NCBI GenBank assembly: GCA_004555865.1
Contig: SFJO01000009.1
Location: forward strand, 1-64,000
DNA: 64,000 nt
DNA from: Oscillospiraceae bacterium
GTDB taxonomy: Bacteria > Bacillota > Clostridia > Oscillospirales > Ruminococcaceae
Reading direction: 5' to 3'
Notes under the pieces: generated by a model
The model's input: only the letters and a program-made list of their open reading frames with translations
Database searches by the model: none
Told to the model about the DNA's origin: nothing
Part shown: one piece after another, positions 41,908-50,750 of the stretch
How the letters are laid out: every line of letters begins with the position of its first letter
How positions within the stretch are numbered: the stretch's first letter is position 1
Program-made: the position numbers and the translations under genes

Positions 41908-42635
41908 AGCCGATACCCCCGCGGGGTGACCATGCGCTGCCCGGCCAGACGGGTGGCGTGGTTGCCGATGAACACGGTGGTGAACATATCCACCTGTTCC
42001 TCCGCAAGCCGGGCCAGGGTACCGGTCCAACTGGCCTGCCCCGGGCGGCCGATGTTCTTCACCCAGCCGCACACCCGGTCAGCCGGCAGGCTGCGGGCCA
42101 GAATGGCACAGGCCCTGGCCAGATAATCGGCCCGGGCGCGGCTGGAGGGATTGTACAGGCAGATGCAGAAGTCCGCCCGGGCCGCAGCCTCCAGCCGGGC
42201 CTCGATCACCGGCCAGGGGGTCAGCCGGTCGGACAGGCTGATCACGCAGAAATCGTGCATCAGGGGCGCGCCCAGCACGGCGGCCCCGGTGAGGGCGGCA
42301 GAGAGGCCGGGCACCACAACAACCTCCACCTCCGGATAGGTGGGGGCCATTTCCAGAATCGGCCCGGCCATTCCGTACACACCGGCGTCGCCGCTGCACA
42401 CCATGGCGGTGGTCTGGCCGCGGTCGGCGGCTTCCAGCGCCAGGCGGCAGCGCTCCACCTCCTGGGTCATGGGGGTGGTCAGGGTGGGTTTGCCGGGGTA
42501 GAGGGGTGCGACCAGATCAATGTAGACCTTGTAGCCGCAGAGCAGCTGGGCATCGTCCAGCGCGGATTTGGCCTGCCCGGTCAGCAGGGCGGGGTCGCCG
42601 GGGCCAAGACCCACCACGTAAAGCAGCTTTGCCAT
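41904..42635 (-). CDS. cbiH: precorrin-3B/cobalt-precorrin-3 C17-methyltransferase
   Basis: CbiH contracts the ring and methylates C17. The 243-residue SAM-dependent enzyme has YVVGLGPGDPALLT, VCSGDAGVYGMAGP, VVPGLSAALTGAAVLGAPL and CLYNPSSRAR, all typical. It is followed immediately by cbiJ with a 4-base overlap. Confidence 0.95.
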   Translation of the reverse strand: MAKLLYVVGLGPGDPALLTGQAKSALDDAQLLCGYKVYIDLVAPLYPGKPTLTTPMTQEVERCRLALEAADRGQTTAMVCSGDAGVYGMAGPILEMAPTYPEVEVVVVPGLSAALTGAAVLGAPLMHDFCVISLSDRLTPWPVIEARLEAAARADFCICLYNPSSRARADYLARACAILARSLPADRVCGWVKNIGRPGQASWTGTLARLAEEQVDMFTTVFIGNHATRLAGQRMVTPRGYRL

Positions 42636-42704
42636 AAAAACACCTCGTAGTTGAAACCCGCAGTGCCGGGCAGCCCGCCGCTACGGATCGCAGATCAAAG
42701 TTTG

Positions 42705-43718
42705 TCACAATTCCGGCGCAAAGGGGCGCAAAGCCAGCGCCAGCGTCACGCCGTTTTTTGCGTATTTGGGGGCCAGCAGGGCGCCGCCGCTGCCCAGCAC
42801 CGCCGCCCGTTCGCACACATTGTCCACCCCGGTCACGCTCTGCACAAAGGCAGAGGGGGTAAAGGGGCCGGGCAGGGCGGCCAGCGCCTGGGCCGGGTAG
42901 GTGCTCAGGGGCAGGCCCAGCGTCCGGCAGGCCTCGAGCAGCCCGGGCTCCCGGGCCTTCAGGTCAATGCTGCACACCCGGCACAGCGCCCGGCGGGAGA
43001 CCTGCGCGCGGGCGAGAAAGTCCGACAGCAGCTCTAGAATCTGCCCGGCCGGGGTGCCCTTCCGGCAGCCGACCCCCAGCACGGCAATGCGGGGCACCAG
43101 ATGCAGCGGCCGAGCACCGTCCGGGTCCGTGTCACTGAGGCTGAGCACCACTTGGGCCTTTGCGGCACAGGCGGCCGGGTGCAGGCCGCGGGGCCAGACC
43201 CCGCCGATGGAAAATTCACTGAAGAGGGCGAGCGAGCCGCCCGCCAGCAGCGCGCCGGAAACCTGCTTGATGCGCTCCGGTTCGGCCACAGCGCAGCCGT
43301 TTTTGCGGGCCCAATCGTCCGCCGCCCACAGGCCGCTGCGGTCAGTGGCGGTGGTGATGACCGGCTGCGCGCCGCACAGCCCGGCCAGCCGCAGGGTGAG
43401 GGCATTGGCACCGCCCAGATGGCCGGACAAAAGCGAGACGGCGAAGGCACCGGTTTCATCCAGCACCACAACGGCGGGGTCCCGGGTTTTGCTGCTCAGA
43501 TGGGGGGCAATGGCACGCACGGCAATGCCCGCCGCCCCCACAAACACCAGCGCATCTGCCTGGGCAAACGCGTTGGCGGTGAAGTCGGCCAGCGAGAGGT
43601 GCTCCGGGCCGAAACAGGGGGTCACAGCGGCGGTGTCGTCCTGCGCGTTCAGGCCGTCGGCCAGGCGCTGCGCCAGGGCCAGCCCCCGCGCCGTGAAGGC
43701 GGTGAGGGCGATGGTCAT
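42705..43718 (-). CDS. cbiG: cobalt-precorrin-5A hydrolase
   Basis: CbiG opens the delta-lactone ring and releases acetaldehyde, a step found only in the anaerobic pathway. The 337-residue protein has VFVGAAGIAVRAIAPHL, LLSGHLGGANALTLRLA and VLGVGCRKGTPAGQI in order. Its start overlaps the cbiF stop by 4 bases. It proves that the operon follows the early-cobalt route. Confidence 0.95.
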   Translation of the reverse strand: MTIALTAFTARGLALAQRLADGLNAQDDTAAVTPCFGPEHLSLADFTANAFAQADALVFVGAAGIAVRAIAPHLSSKTRDPAVVVLDETGAFAVSLLSGHLGGANALTLRLAGLCGAQPVITTATDRSGLWAADDWARKNGCAVAEPERIKQVSGALLAGGSLALFSEFSIGGVWPRGLHPAACAAKAQVVLSLSDTDPDGARPLHLVPRIAVLGVGCRKGTPAGQILELLSDFLARAQVSRRALCRVCSIDLKAREPGLLEACRTLGLPLSTYPAQALAALPGPFTPSAFVQSVTGVDNVCERAAVLGSGGALLAPKYAKNGVTLALALRPFAPEL

Positions 43719-44482
43719 CGGGTGGCCTCCCGGAAGCCGGTGGTAAAACCGGGGTCATAGAGCTTTGAGCGGTCATAATGGGCGCTGCCCTGCCGCAGAA
43801 ACTCGCCCACCAGTACCAGCGCGGTGCTGTGAATGCCGGCCTCTTCGCCGCTTTGGGCCAGTGTGCCGATGGTGCAGCGGCAGATGCGCTCTTCCGGCCA
43901 GGTGGCCTTGTAGACCAGAGCGGCGGGGGTGTCGGCGGTGTAGGCGCCCCCCGCCAGCAGCTGGCGGGCAACCTCCGGAAGCATACCGGAGGAGAGGAAG
44001 ATGGCCATGCTGGCCCCGTGGCTGGCCATGGCGGCCAGCTGTTCCCGCTCGGGCACGGGGGTGCGCCCCGCCAGCCGGGTGATGATAAGGCTCTGGCTCA
44101 CGCCGGGCAGGGTGTATTCTGCCCCAAGGGCAGCAGCTGCCCCGCAGAAGCTGGAAACACCGGGGGTCACGTCCCAGCCAATGCCCAGCGCATCCAGCGC
44201 ATCCGTCTGTTCCCGAATGGCCCCGAACAGGCAGGGGTCACCGGTGTGCAGGCGCACCACATCCTGATTTTGCTCGGTTGCCTGCCGGATGACCTCCAGC
44301 ACCTCCTCCAGCGTCAAGTGGGCGCTGTTGTACAGGCGGCAGTCCGGCCCGCACAGCCCCAGCAGGGAGGGGTTGACCAAACTGCCTGCATAGATGACCA
44401 CCTGCGCCTTGCGCAGAAGTTCCGCTCCCCGAAGGGTGATCAGGTCCGGTGCGCCGCTGCCGGCGCCGACAATGTGTACCAT
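43715..44482 (-). CDS. cbiF: precorrin-4/cobalt-precorrin-4 C11-methyltransferase
   Basis: This 255-residue SAM-dependent tetrapyrrole methylase has HIVGAGSGAPDLITLRG at the start, IYAGSLVNPSLL, VRLHTGDPCLFGAI and ATWPEERI near the end, which mark CbiF/CobM. ATG 44482 is inside a longer open frame; the protein begins properly there. A gap of 149 bases separates it from cbiL, the longest inside the operon. I see no promoter in that gap. Confidence 0.94.
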   Translation of the reverse strand: MVHIVGAGSGAPDLITLRGAELLRKAQVVIYAGSLVNPSLLGLCGPDCRLYNSAHLTLEEVLEVIRQATEQNQDVVRLHTGDPCLFGAIREQTDALDALGIGWDVTPGVSSFCGAAAALGAEYTLPGVSQSLIITRLAGRTPVPEREQLAAMASHGASMAIFLSSGMLPEVARQLLAGGAYTADTPAALVYKATWPEERICRCTIGTLAQSGEEAGIHSTALVLVGEFLRQGSAHYDRSKLYDPGFTTGFREATR

Positions 44483-44631
44483 ACTGCTTCTCCTGTTTTT
44501 TATAGGGCGGCGCCGTAAACGTCTGGCGTTGCGGGTTTCATTCCGCCCGGAAAATTTGAATCGGTGCGCAGGAATCATGCGGGGCCGCCTGTGTGAACGG
44601 CATTCCGCCTGCGCTTTGGGGCAGGCAGGGG

Positions 44632-45348
44632 TCAGTTCGCGCCCTGCTTGGGTTTGCCCACCAGCAGGGTGGCAAAGTAGCCGGTCTGCCCCTGATACTC
44701 GTGCAGGGTCGGGCAAAGCTGCTGATCCGGCAGGCCGCAGTTCATCACCAGCGCGCTGGTGCCGGCCAGGCCCTGCCGTTCCAGCTCGGCCACTGCCTGC
44801 GGCAGCTGGCGGCCCGCCTTCATCAGCACCTTGGTGCCGGGCAGCGCCAGGGCCTCGGGCAAAGAAAGATGCCCGCCGGCAGGCAGAATGTGAAGCGGCT
44901 CGTTCATCTCCGTCAGGCTGCGGCCCAGCGCCGCCGCCGAAGCACAGAAGCTGGGCACGCCGGGAATCATCACGGTTTCGTATCCGGCAACGCGAACAAG
45001 GTCCATCACATAGCAGAAGCTGGAATACACCGAGACATCGCCCAGGGTGAGCAGGGCCACATCCTGCCCGGCAGCCAGCTGCTCCAGCACCTGCCGGGCG
45101 GCCAGCTGGTGGGTGTCGGCCAGGGTGCGCTCGCTCCGGCTCATGGCAAAATCCAGAAAGAGCAGCACCTTTCCGGTGAGGTCCATGGCCCCGCGGGCGA
45201 TGTCCAGCGCCAATGTGCGGCCCTCTCGGGTGCGGGGAGCCGCCACCACCGGGCAGGCCTTCAGCACCCGCACGGCCTTCAGGGTGAGCAGTTCCGGGTC
45301 GCCGGGGCCGACCCCAACGCCATACAAAATGCCCTGTTTTTTATTCAT
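44632..45348 (-). CDS. cbiL: precorrin-2/cobalt-precorrin-2 C20-methyltransferase
   Basis: This 238-residue tetrapyrrole methylase starts GVGVGPGDPELLTLKAVRVL, has FLDFAMS and LTLGDVSVYSSFCYV, and VMIPGVPSFCASAAALGRSL, as in CbiL/CobI. Its ATG overlaps the cbiD stop by 8 bases, so translation is coupled. Confidence 0.95.
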   Translation of the reverse strand: MNKKQGILYGVGVGPGDPELLTLKAVRVLKACPVVAAPRTREGRTLALDIARGAMDLTGKVLLFLDFAMSRSERTLADTHQLAARQVLEQLAAGQDVALLTLGDVSVYSSFCYVMDLVRVAGYETVMIPGVPSFCASAAALGRSLTEMNEPLHILPAGGHLSLPEALALPGTKVLMKAGRQLPQAVAELERQGLAGTSALVMNCGLPDQQLCPTLHEYQGQTGYFATLLVGKPKQGAN

Positions 45349-46483
45349 CAGGGTTCCACTCCTTAAAGTTTTCCAGCAGGCCGGGGGTGCAGCCCAGAAG
45401 CCCGCGGCTCTGGCTGAACATGGCGGCACCAACGGTGAATTTCCCGGCGGCCCGGCGGGTCAGATAAAAGCCCATGCGGGCCAGCATACCGTGCAGCACC
45501 GGGGCAGTCAGGCCTGCCTGATCCAGCAGGTCCAGGCAGCCGTCGGTGGTGGGGGCCTCCATGAGGGCCTGCAGCAGCGGCAGCGGGGCCCCGGCCAGCG
45601 CGGCGTGGGTGACGAACACCTCGGCCCGGGCGTCTGCCGTGCGGGAATGGGTGTTCATCACCCCGGCCGCCAGCTTGCACAGCTTGCCCACATGGCCCAC
45701 AAGCAGCACCCGCTCAAACCCAAGGGACGCGCAGATGTCCAGCGCATCGCCGATGAAGTTGGAACAGGTGACCACCGGCCAGGGGACGGGGTGGGCCGCC
45801 AGAAAATCCTCCCCGTAATGGCCGGGGGTCAGCACCAGCGTGTTTGCCCCGGCGGCGGCCTTCTGGCGGCATTCCACCTCAATGGTGTCCACCAGAGCAG
45901 CAAGGCTCTGCGGCTCCACAATGCCGCTGGTGCCCAGGATGGAAATGCCGCCCTCAATACCCAGGCGGGGGTTGAAGGTATGGGCGGCGGCCTCGGCCCC
46001 GCCCGGCACGCAGATGGTCACGGCTAGCCCGCCGGTGTAGCCGGCCTCTTTTGCAGCGGCCCGAACGGATTCGGCGATCATGCGGCGGGGCACCTGGTTG
46101 ATGGCGGCGGCCCCCACCGGCTGCTCCAGCCCGGGCAGGGTGACCCGCCCTACGCCCTCGCCGCCGTCCAGCGTGACGACATTGCCCTCGGTGCGCGCCA
46201 CCCGGGCCTGAATGGGCAGGCCGTTGGTGGCGTCGGTGTCATCCCCAGCGTATTTTTCCACCTGGCACAGGGCGAAGCCCTTGCCGTCGGGCAGCGCCTG
46301 CACCGGGGCCGTCACCTCCAGCCCGGCGGGGGTCAGCAGCGTTTCGGTGGCCGGGGCATGGCCGGTCAGCAGCAGGCGGGTGGCGGCGGCCGCCGCCAGA
46401 GCGGCACAGGTGCCGGTGGTGTAACCGCAGCGCAGGGTTTTTGCCCCGCTGCGAATGAAATGCTGAAACAAAACTTCTGCCAC
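45341..46483 (-). CDS. cbiD: cobalt-precorrin-5B C1-methyltransferase
   Basis: CbiD methylates C1 in the anaerobic pathway. The 380-residue protein has LRCGYTTGTCAALAAAAA near its start, INQVPRRMI, GTSGIVEPQSLAALVDTI, and VGHVGKLCKLAAGVMNTHS. The frame is open to 46996, but GTG 46483 with AAAGGAGG at 7 bases is the clear start. It is the first gene of the operon, downstream of a cobalamin riboswitch and a terminator. Confidence 0.95.
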   Translation of the reverse strand: MAEVLFQHFIRSGAKTLRCGYTTGTCAALAAAAATRLLLTGHAPATETLLTPAGLEVTAPVQALPDGKGFALCQVEKYAGDDTDATNGLPIQARVARTEGNVVTLDGGEGVGRVTLPGLEQPVGAAAINQVPRRMIAESVRAAAKEAGYTGGLAVTICVPGGAEAAAHTFNPRLGIEGGISILGTSGIVEPQSLAALVDTIEVECRQKAAAGANTLVLTPGHYGEDFLAAHPVPWPVVTCSNFIGDALDICASLGFERVLLVGHVGKLCKLAAGVMNTHSRTADARAEVFVTHAALAGAPLPLLQALMEAPTTDGCLDLLDQAGLTAPVLHGMLARMGFYLTRRAAGKFTVGAAMFSQSRGLLGCTPGLLENFKEWNPDE

Positions 46484-46546
46484 GGGGGCACCTCCTTTGC
46501 GGCAAAGAATTCGGAAAAAAGGGCGCATGGAGCGCACCGCAGGCAA

Positions 46547-46579
46547 GAAAAAGCCCCTCCGCACACAGGGCGGAGGGGC
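46547..46579 (-). terminator. terminator between cobalamin riboswitch and cbiD
   Basis: On the minus strand GCCCCTCCGC, a seven-base loop and GCGGAGGGGC are followed by TTTTTC. It lies 63 bases before cbiD and about 160 after the aptamer, so it is the likely off-switch of the riboswitch. Confidence 0.88.
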
Positions 46580-46649
46580 AGAAAGCGGCACACAAAACCA
46601 AGGCAGCGGAAAAACAGCTGCCGGCCTGCACACCGCCCCTGACCGGAAC

Positions 46650-46676
46650 GCCGTTTGCCGGAACACAGCAAACGGC
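46650..46676 (-). other. hairpin between aptamer and terminator
   Basis: GCCGTTTGC (46650-46658) pairs with GCAAACGGC (46668-46676), a perfect 9-base stem. It could be part of the expression platform or a spacer. Confidence 0.55.
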
Positions 46677-46737
46677 AGAATCCGCCGGTGGGGGCAGCGG
46701 CCCGGCCAAACAGGCGGCGGCCGGGCGATGGGGCGGC

Positions 46738-46900
46738 AGGCAGGTCTTCTGGCTTTGAGGTAAGGCCCCTTACAGCGGCGGCTCCGCGCGGGAATCACAC
46801 CCGGCTTCCCTATTCTCCCTGCGGCGGCCAAACCGCGGCAGGGCACCTGGCGCTCGTTTGCGGAACAGAAGCGCTTCGCTTGAAACGGCCTTATAATAAA
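46738..46900 (-). promoter_or_regulatory. cobalamin riboswitch aptamer
   Basis: The minus strand shows the conserved core of the adenosylcobalamin riboswitch in order: GCCAGGTGCCCTGCC, then AGGGAAGCCGGGTGTGATTC, CGCGCGGAGCCGCCGCTGTA, and near the 3' end AAGCCAGAAGACCTGCC. It sits between a consensus promoter and cbiD. Binding of coenzyme B12 should favour the downstream terminator and shut the operon off. Exact 5' and 3' limits are approximate. Confidence 0.92.
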
Positions 46901-46940
46901 CCTATTTAGAAAGCAAAAAGCTTCTGCAAATGCTTTTAGT

Positions 46941-46969
46941 AGTGTACGGCAAAACCCTTCGCTTGTCAA
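46941..46969 (-). promoter_or_regulatory. promoter of the cobalamin operon
   Basis: On the minus strand TTGACA (46969-46964) and TACACT (46946-46941) have a 17-base spacer. Transcription would begin about 35 bases before the aptamer. Confidence 0.88.
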
Positions 46970-47108
46970 CGAAAACCGAAGTGCCCTACTGGGCATACAA
47001 ATTGAAAAAATACCTGCCGCGGCGGCGGAATTTTAAAACGGGGAGGGCACGCCGGGCACTGCATTTGTACCGGATGCGGATTTTTGTCGCACAGCGGCAT
47101 TTTGCGGT

Positions 47109-47137
47109 TTGACAGGCAGACGGAGATGGCGTATACT
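47109..47137 (+). promoter_or_regulatory. consensus promoter of the purine permease gene
   Basis: TTGACA (47109-47114) and TATACT (47132-47137) are 17 bases apart. The leader to the start codon is only about 80 bases, too short to hold a purine aptamer plus expression platform. Confidence 0.9.
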
Positions 47138-47222
47138 AGCCATTGTGTGAATTGGCGGCCGGGTCACCCAAATCGGGCCGGTCGCCGCAAACCGGAAAGA
47201 AACCGGAACAAGGAGGAAATCC

Positions 47223-48602
47223 ATGAACAATCTGGACAAGATTTTCCATCTGAAGGAAAATCACACCGACGTAAAGACCGAGGTTATCGCCGGTATTACC
47301 ACCTTTATGACCATGGCCTACATTCTGGCCGTGAACCCGTCCATCATGAGTGCGGCAGGGATGGACAGCGGCGCGATCTTCACGGCCACCGCCCTGGCCT
47401 CCATGATCGCCACCCTGTGCATGGCGGCGTTTGCCAACTACCCCTTCGTGCTGGCCCCCGGCATGGGCCTGAACGCCTACTTTGCCTACACCGTGGTCAT
47501 CAACATGGGCTACAGCTGGGAGATGGCGCTGGCCGCCGTGTTTATCGAGGGCCTGATCTTCATCGTGCTGTCGCTCACCAAGGTGCGTGAGGGCATCTTC
47601 AACGCCATTCCCATGTGCCTGAAAAACGCCGTGAGCGCGGGCATCGGTCTGTTCATCGCCTTCATCGGCCTGCAGAACGCAAAGCTGACTGTGAACTCCG
47701 ATTCCACTCTGGTGACCATCTTCTCCATGAGCGGCTCTTTGAAGAACGGCACCTTCCGCAGCCAGGGCATCACTGCCCTGTTGGCTCTGATCGGCGTGCT
47801 GATCATCGGCGTGCTGATGGTGAAAAAGGTAAAGGGCAACATTCTGCTGGGCATCTTCATCACCTGGGGCCTGGGCATTCTGTGCCAGTTTGCGGGCCTG
47901 TATGTGCCTGATCCCGCCAACGGCTTCTACAGCCTCCTGCCGGATTTCTCCTCCGGCTTCGGCATTCCCAGCTTGGCCCCGACCTTCCTGAAGATGGACT
48001 TCAGCAAGGTGTTCAGCGGCGAATTCCTGGTGGTCATTTTTGCATTCCTGTTTGTGGATATGTTTGATACGCTGGGCACCCTGATCGGTGTGGCAAGCAA
48101 GGCCGATATGCTGGATGAAGAAGGCAAGCTGCCCCGCATCAGCGGCGCCCTGCTGGCGGATGCCGTGGGCACCTCCGTCGGCGCGGCCCTGGGCGTGAGC
48201 ACCACCACCACCTTTGTGGAAAGTGCTTCCGGCGTGACCGAGGGCGGCCGCACCGGCCTGACCAGCGTGACCAGCGCCCTGCTGTTCGGCCTGTCGCTGT
48301 TCCTCAGCCCCATCTTCCTGGCCATTCCTTCCTTTGCCACCGCGCCTGCCCTGATTGTTGTGGGCTTTTTGATGATCAGCAGCGTGCTGAAGGTGGACTT
48401 CAGCGACCTGTGCCAGGGCATTCCCGCCTTCATCACCCTGATTGCCATGCCCTTTATGTACAGCATTTCCGAGGGCATTGCCCTGGGCACCATTTCGTTC
48501 GTGGTGATCAATGTGCTGGCTGGCCCCGAAAAGCGCAAGGCCATCAGCCCGGTGATGTACGTGCTGGCGATTCTGTTTGCGGCCAAGTACTTCGTTATCT
48601 GA
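47223..48602 (+). CDS. NCS2 family purine (adenine/guanine/hypoxanthine) permease
   Basis: This 459-residue transporter of the AzgA/PbuG branch imports purine bases with protons. It has about 12 to 14 helices, TEVIAGITTFMTMAYILAVNP at the start (the family hallmark), NAYFAYTVV, FLFVDMFDTLGTLIGVASKA and GAALGVSTTTTFVESASGV. AGGAGG precedes the ATG. It is a single gene with its own promoter and terminator, divergent from the cobalamin operon. Which purine is carried cannot be read from sequence. Confidence 0.92.
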   Translation: MNNLDKIFHLKENHTDVKTEVIAGITTFMTMAYILAVNPSIMSAAGMDSGAIFTATALASMIATLCMAAFANYPFVLAPGMGLNAYFAYTVVINMGYSWEMALAAVFIEGLIFIVLSLTKVREGIFNAIPMCLKNAVSAGIGLFIAFIGLQNAKLTVNSDSTLVTIFSMSGSLKNGTFRSQGITALLALIGVLIIGVLMVKKVKGNILLGIFITWGLGILCQFAGLYVPDPANGFYSLLPDFSSGFGIPSLAPTFLKMDFSKVFSGEFLVVIFAFLFVDMFDTLGTLIGVASKADMLDEEGKLPRISGALLADAVGTSVGAALGVSTTTTFVESASGVTEGGRTGLTSVTSALLFGLSLFLSPIFLAIPSFATAPALIVVGFLMISSVLKVDFSDLCQGIPAFITLIAMPFMYSISEGIALGTISFVVINVLAGPEKRKAISPVMYVLAILFAAKYFVI

Positions 48603-48647
48603 GCACAGGCTCAACAAATCAAAACAACACGCCTTTGGGCGTGAAAG

Positions 48648-48682
48648 AAGAAGGCCCCGTGGAAGCCACGGGGCCTTCTTGT
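48648..48682. terminator. bidirectional terminator between permease and ABC transporter genes
   Basis: A perfect 15-base stem (48648-48662 with 48666-48680) with a tight AAG loop, followed by a T-rich tail, lies between convergent genes. Confidence 0.9.
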
Positions 48683-48707
48683 TGCAATTTTCCCGGCAGT
48701 CAACGTT

Positions 48708-50750
48708 TCATCGCCGGACGATGCGGTAGTACACGCGGGCCGTGAACCGGTAGATCAGGTAATACACCACGGTAAATACCAGGGAAACCACAGCGGTGCA
48801 GGCAACAAACAGGGGCGGGTTGTTCATCGAAAGTGCCTTCAGCAATCGGTGCATCATGGGCATGGCGGCTGCAAGGTGCAGCAGGGCGGCCGCCAGCGGC
48901 AGGAAGAACACCAGGCGGGTCTGGGTGCGGATGGTGGCCTGTACCTCGGCGGGGCCCATGCCCACCTTCTGCAGGATGAGAAAGCGGTCGCGGTCGTCCC
49001 AGCCCTCGCTCACCTGTTTGTAGTAGATGATGAGCACCATGGCTGTGAGAAACAGAATGCCCAAGAACAGCCCCAGAAAGAGGAAGCCGCCGTACAGGGT
49101 GTAGATGCTGCTCCGGCCCTCGGCCCGGCCGTCTACCCATACGCCGGTGAGGGCTGCCGTGCCGATGTGGATGGCTGCCGAAACGCGGATCGATTCGTCC
49201 GGGCGATTGCTGCGCAGAACATCCAGCAGCTGGGTTACGTAGGCGGACTGATCCTCTTCGCTCATACCGGGAACATTGAAGGCGACGCAGCTGATGTACT
49301 GGCTGGCATTGCCGCCGTAGGCCTCGTTCTGGGCCTGATACAGCCGCTCCAATGCGGCTTTGTCCGGCACCACCAGCCCGGCAATGCCGGCCAGATAAGT
49401 GGTGTATTTGCTGGGGGTGAAGTTTTCGGCCGGGCCGATTACCTGCCAGGTCTGGCCCGCCAGGGTGAAGGTATCGGGCAGGCTGAAGTGATTCGTGTAG
49501 GCCAGCACCTGGCCGGGCTGAAGTGTTACGGCCTGGCCGCTGAGGGCCTCGTACTGTTCGGCGGTGATGCAGAACAGCTGCACCAGGCTGGCGCTGCTGC
49601 CGGAAAAGTTCAGGGCGCTGCCCTCCTGGCTGACGGTGAAGCCCAGCCCGGCGTAAGCATGAACCGCGTCCGGGGCGAGGCCGCGCTGGGCCAGGTCCTC
49701 CCGGACGATGGCCTCGCTGGCCTGAACGTCGGCTTCGGCGCTTTCCAGTGTGTCCTCATAGGTATAAATCGAGAAATCGGCAGGGTACCGGCTGCGCAGA
49801 ACGCGCTCCATGCCGCTGTACAGCGTGAGGGTACCGGCCAGCATCACCAGCACCATGGTGGATAGGATGCACACGTTGGCCAGCCCCACGGCGTTCTGCT
49901 TCATGCGGTACAGCAGGCCGGAAACGGCGGTGAAGTGCCGAGGCTGGTAATAATAGCGCTTGTTCCGGCGCAAGGCCTTCAGCAGGGCCACGCTGCCCGC
50001 GGTGAACAGGCAGTAGGTGCCCAGAATCACCAGCAGCGCAGCCAAAAAAAACAGCAGAATGGCGGCGATGGGGTCTTTGCAAAGAATGGCGATGGCGTAG
50101 CCGGAACCCAGGCACACCAGGCCGAGAAGGGTTAGAAACCAGCGGGTGCGGGGCTCCTGCTCGCCGGCCTGCGCGCTTTTCAGCAGTTCAATGGGCTTTG
50201 TGCGCAGCACGCTGAACAGGTTGGAGGCCAGGATGAGCAGGAACACAAAGCACATCAGCAGCGCTGTGCTGCCCAAGGCCGGCAGGCAGACGGCGGGGGA
50301 GTAGCTGACGGGGAACCGGACAATCTTGAGCAGAAGCAGGTAGGCCAGGCGATTCAGCACGACGCCGCCCGTCAGGCTGCCCAGCAGGGCGGCGGCAAGA
50401 AGCAGCAGGCTTTCCCAGCCCATCACCCGGGCCAGATGGCGCTTTTCCAGGCCGAGAACGTTGAACAGCCCCAGCTCCCGCTTGCGGCGGCGCAGCAGAA
50501 AGCTGTTGGTGTAAAACAGGAACACCACCGCAAAAATGCCGATGATGACGCTGCCCAGCGCCAGAAAAATGCGGATAATGTCGCCGCCCGGCAGCGAATC
50601 GCTGCCGGCGTTGCGGGTGAGGGCGTTCATGATGTAAAACATGGCACCGGTGAGAATGCAGGTGAGGAGATACGGCAGGTATAGCTGCCGGTTTTTGCGG
50701 ATGTTCCGGGCTGCCAGCCGCAGATAGAAGGCGTTAGACATTCTGCTCAC
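48708..50750 (-). CDS. BceB-like ABC transporter permease
   Basis: This 680-residue FtsX-type permease has the ten-helix layout of BceB: one N-terminal helix, groups of helices near residues 55-300, a large extracellular loop (about 310-530), and three C-terminal helices. The segment FYTNSFLLRRRKRELGLFNVLG is typical. BceAB transporters detoxify cell-wall-active peptide antibiotics and also signal to their histidine kinase. The gene overlaps the ATPase gene by 17 bases. The target antibiotic is unknown. Confidence 0.9.
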   Translation of the reverse strand: MSRMSNAFYLRLAARNIRKNRQLYLPYLLTCILTGAMFYIMNALTRNAGSDSLPGGDIIRIFLALGSVIIGIFAVVFLFYTNSFLLRRRKRELGLFNVLGLEKRHLARVMGWESLLLLAAALLGSLTGGVVLNRLAYLLLLKIVRFPVSYSPAVCLPALGSTALLMCFVFLLILASNLFSVLRTKPIELLKSAQAGEQEPRTRWFLTLLGLVCLGSGYAIAILCKDPIAAILLFFLAALLVILGTYCLFTAGSVALLKALRRNKRYYYQPRHFTAVSGLLYRMKQNAVGLANVCILSTMVLVMLAGTLTLYSGMERVLRSRYPADFSIYTYEDTLESAEADVQASEAIVREDLAQRGLAPDAVHAYAGLGFTVSQEGSALNFSGSSASLVQLFCITAEQYEALSGQAVTLQPGQVLAYTNHFSLPDTFTLAGQTWQVIGPAENFTPSKYTTYLAGIAGLVVPDKAALERLYQAQNEAYGGNASQYISCVAFNVPGMSEEDQSAYVTQLLDVLRSNRPDESIRVSAAIHIGTAALTGVWVDGRAEGRSSIYTLYGGFLFLGLFLGILFLTAMVLIIYYKQVSEGWDDRDRFLILQKVGMGPAEVQATIRTQTRLVFFLPLAAALLHLAAAMPMMHRLLKALSMNNPPLFVACTAVVSLVFTVVYYLIYRFTARVYYRIVRR

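Noticed and set aside
41125..42072. Longer form of cbiJ starting at 42072
   Set aside because: The added part lies inside cbiH; GTG 41907 with a 4-base overlap gives the usual N-terminus.
44483..44631. Second promoter inside the cobalamin operon
   Set aside because: The 149-base gap between cbiL and cbiF has no acceptable -35/-10 pair on the minus strand.
47138..47222. Purine riboswitch before the NCS2 permease
   Set aside because: The leader is only about 80 bases, and I see neither the conserved purine aptamer core nor a terminator.
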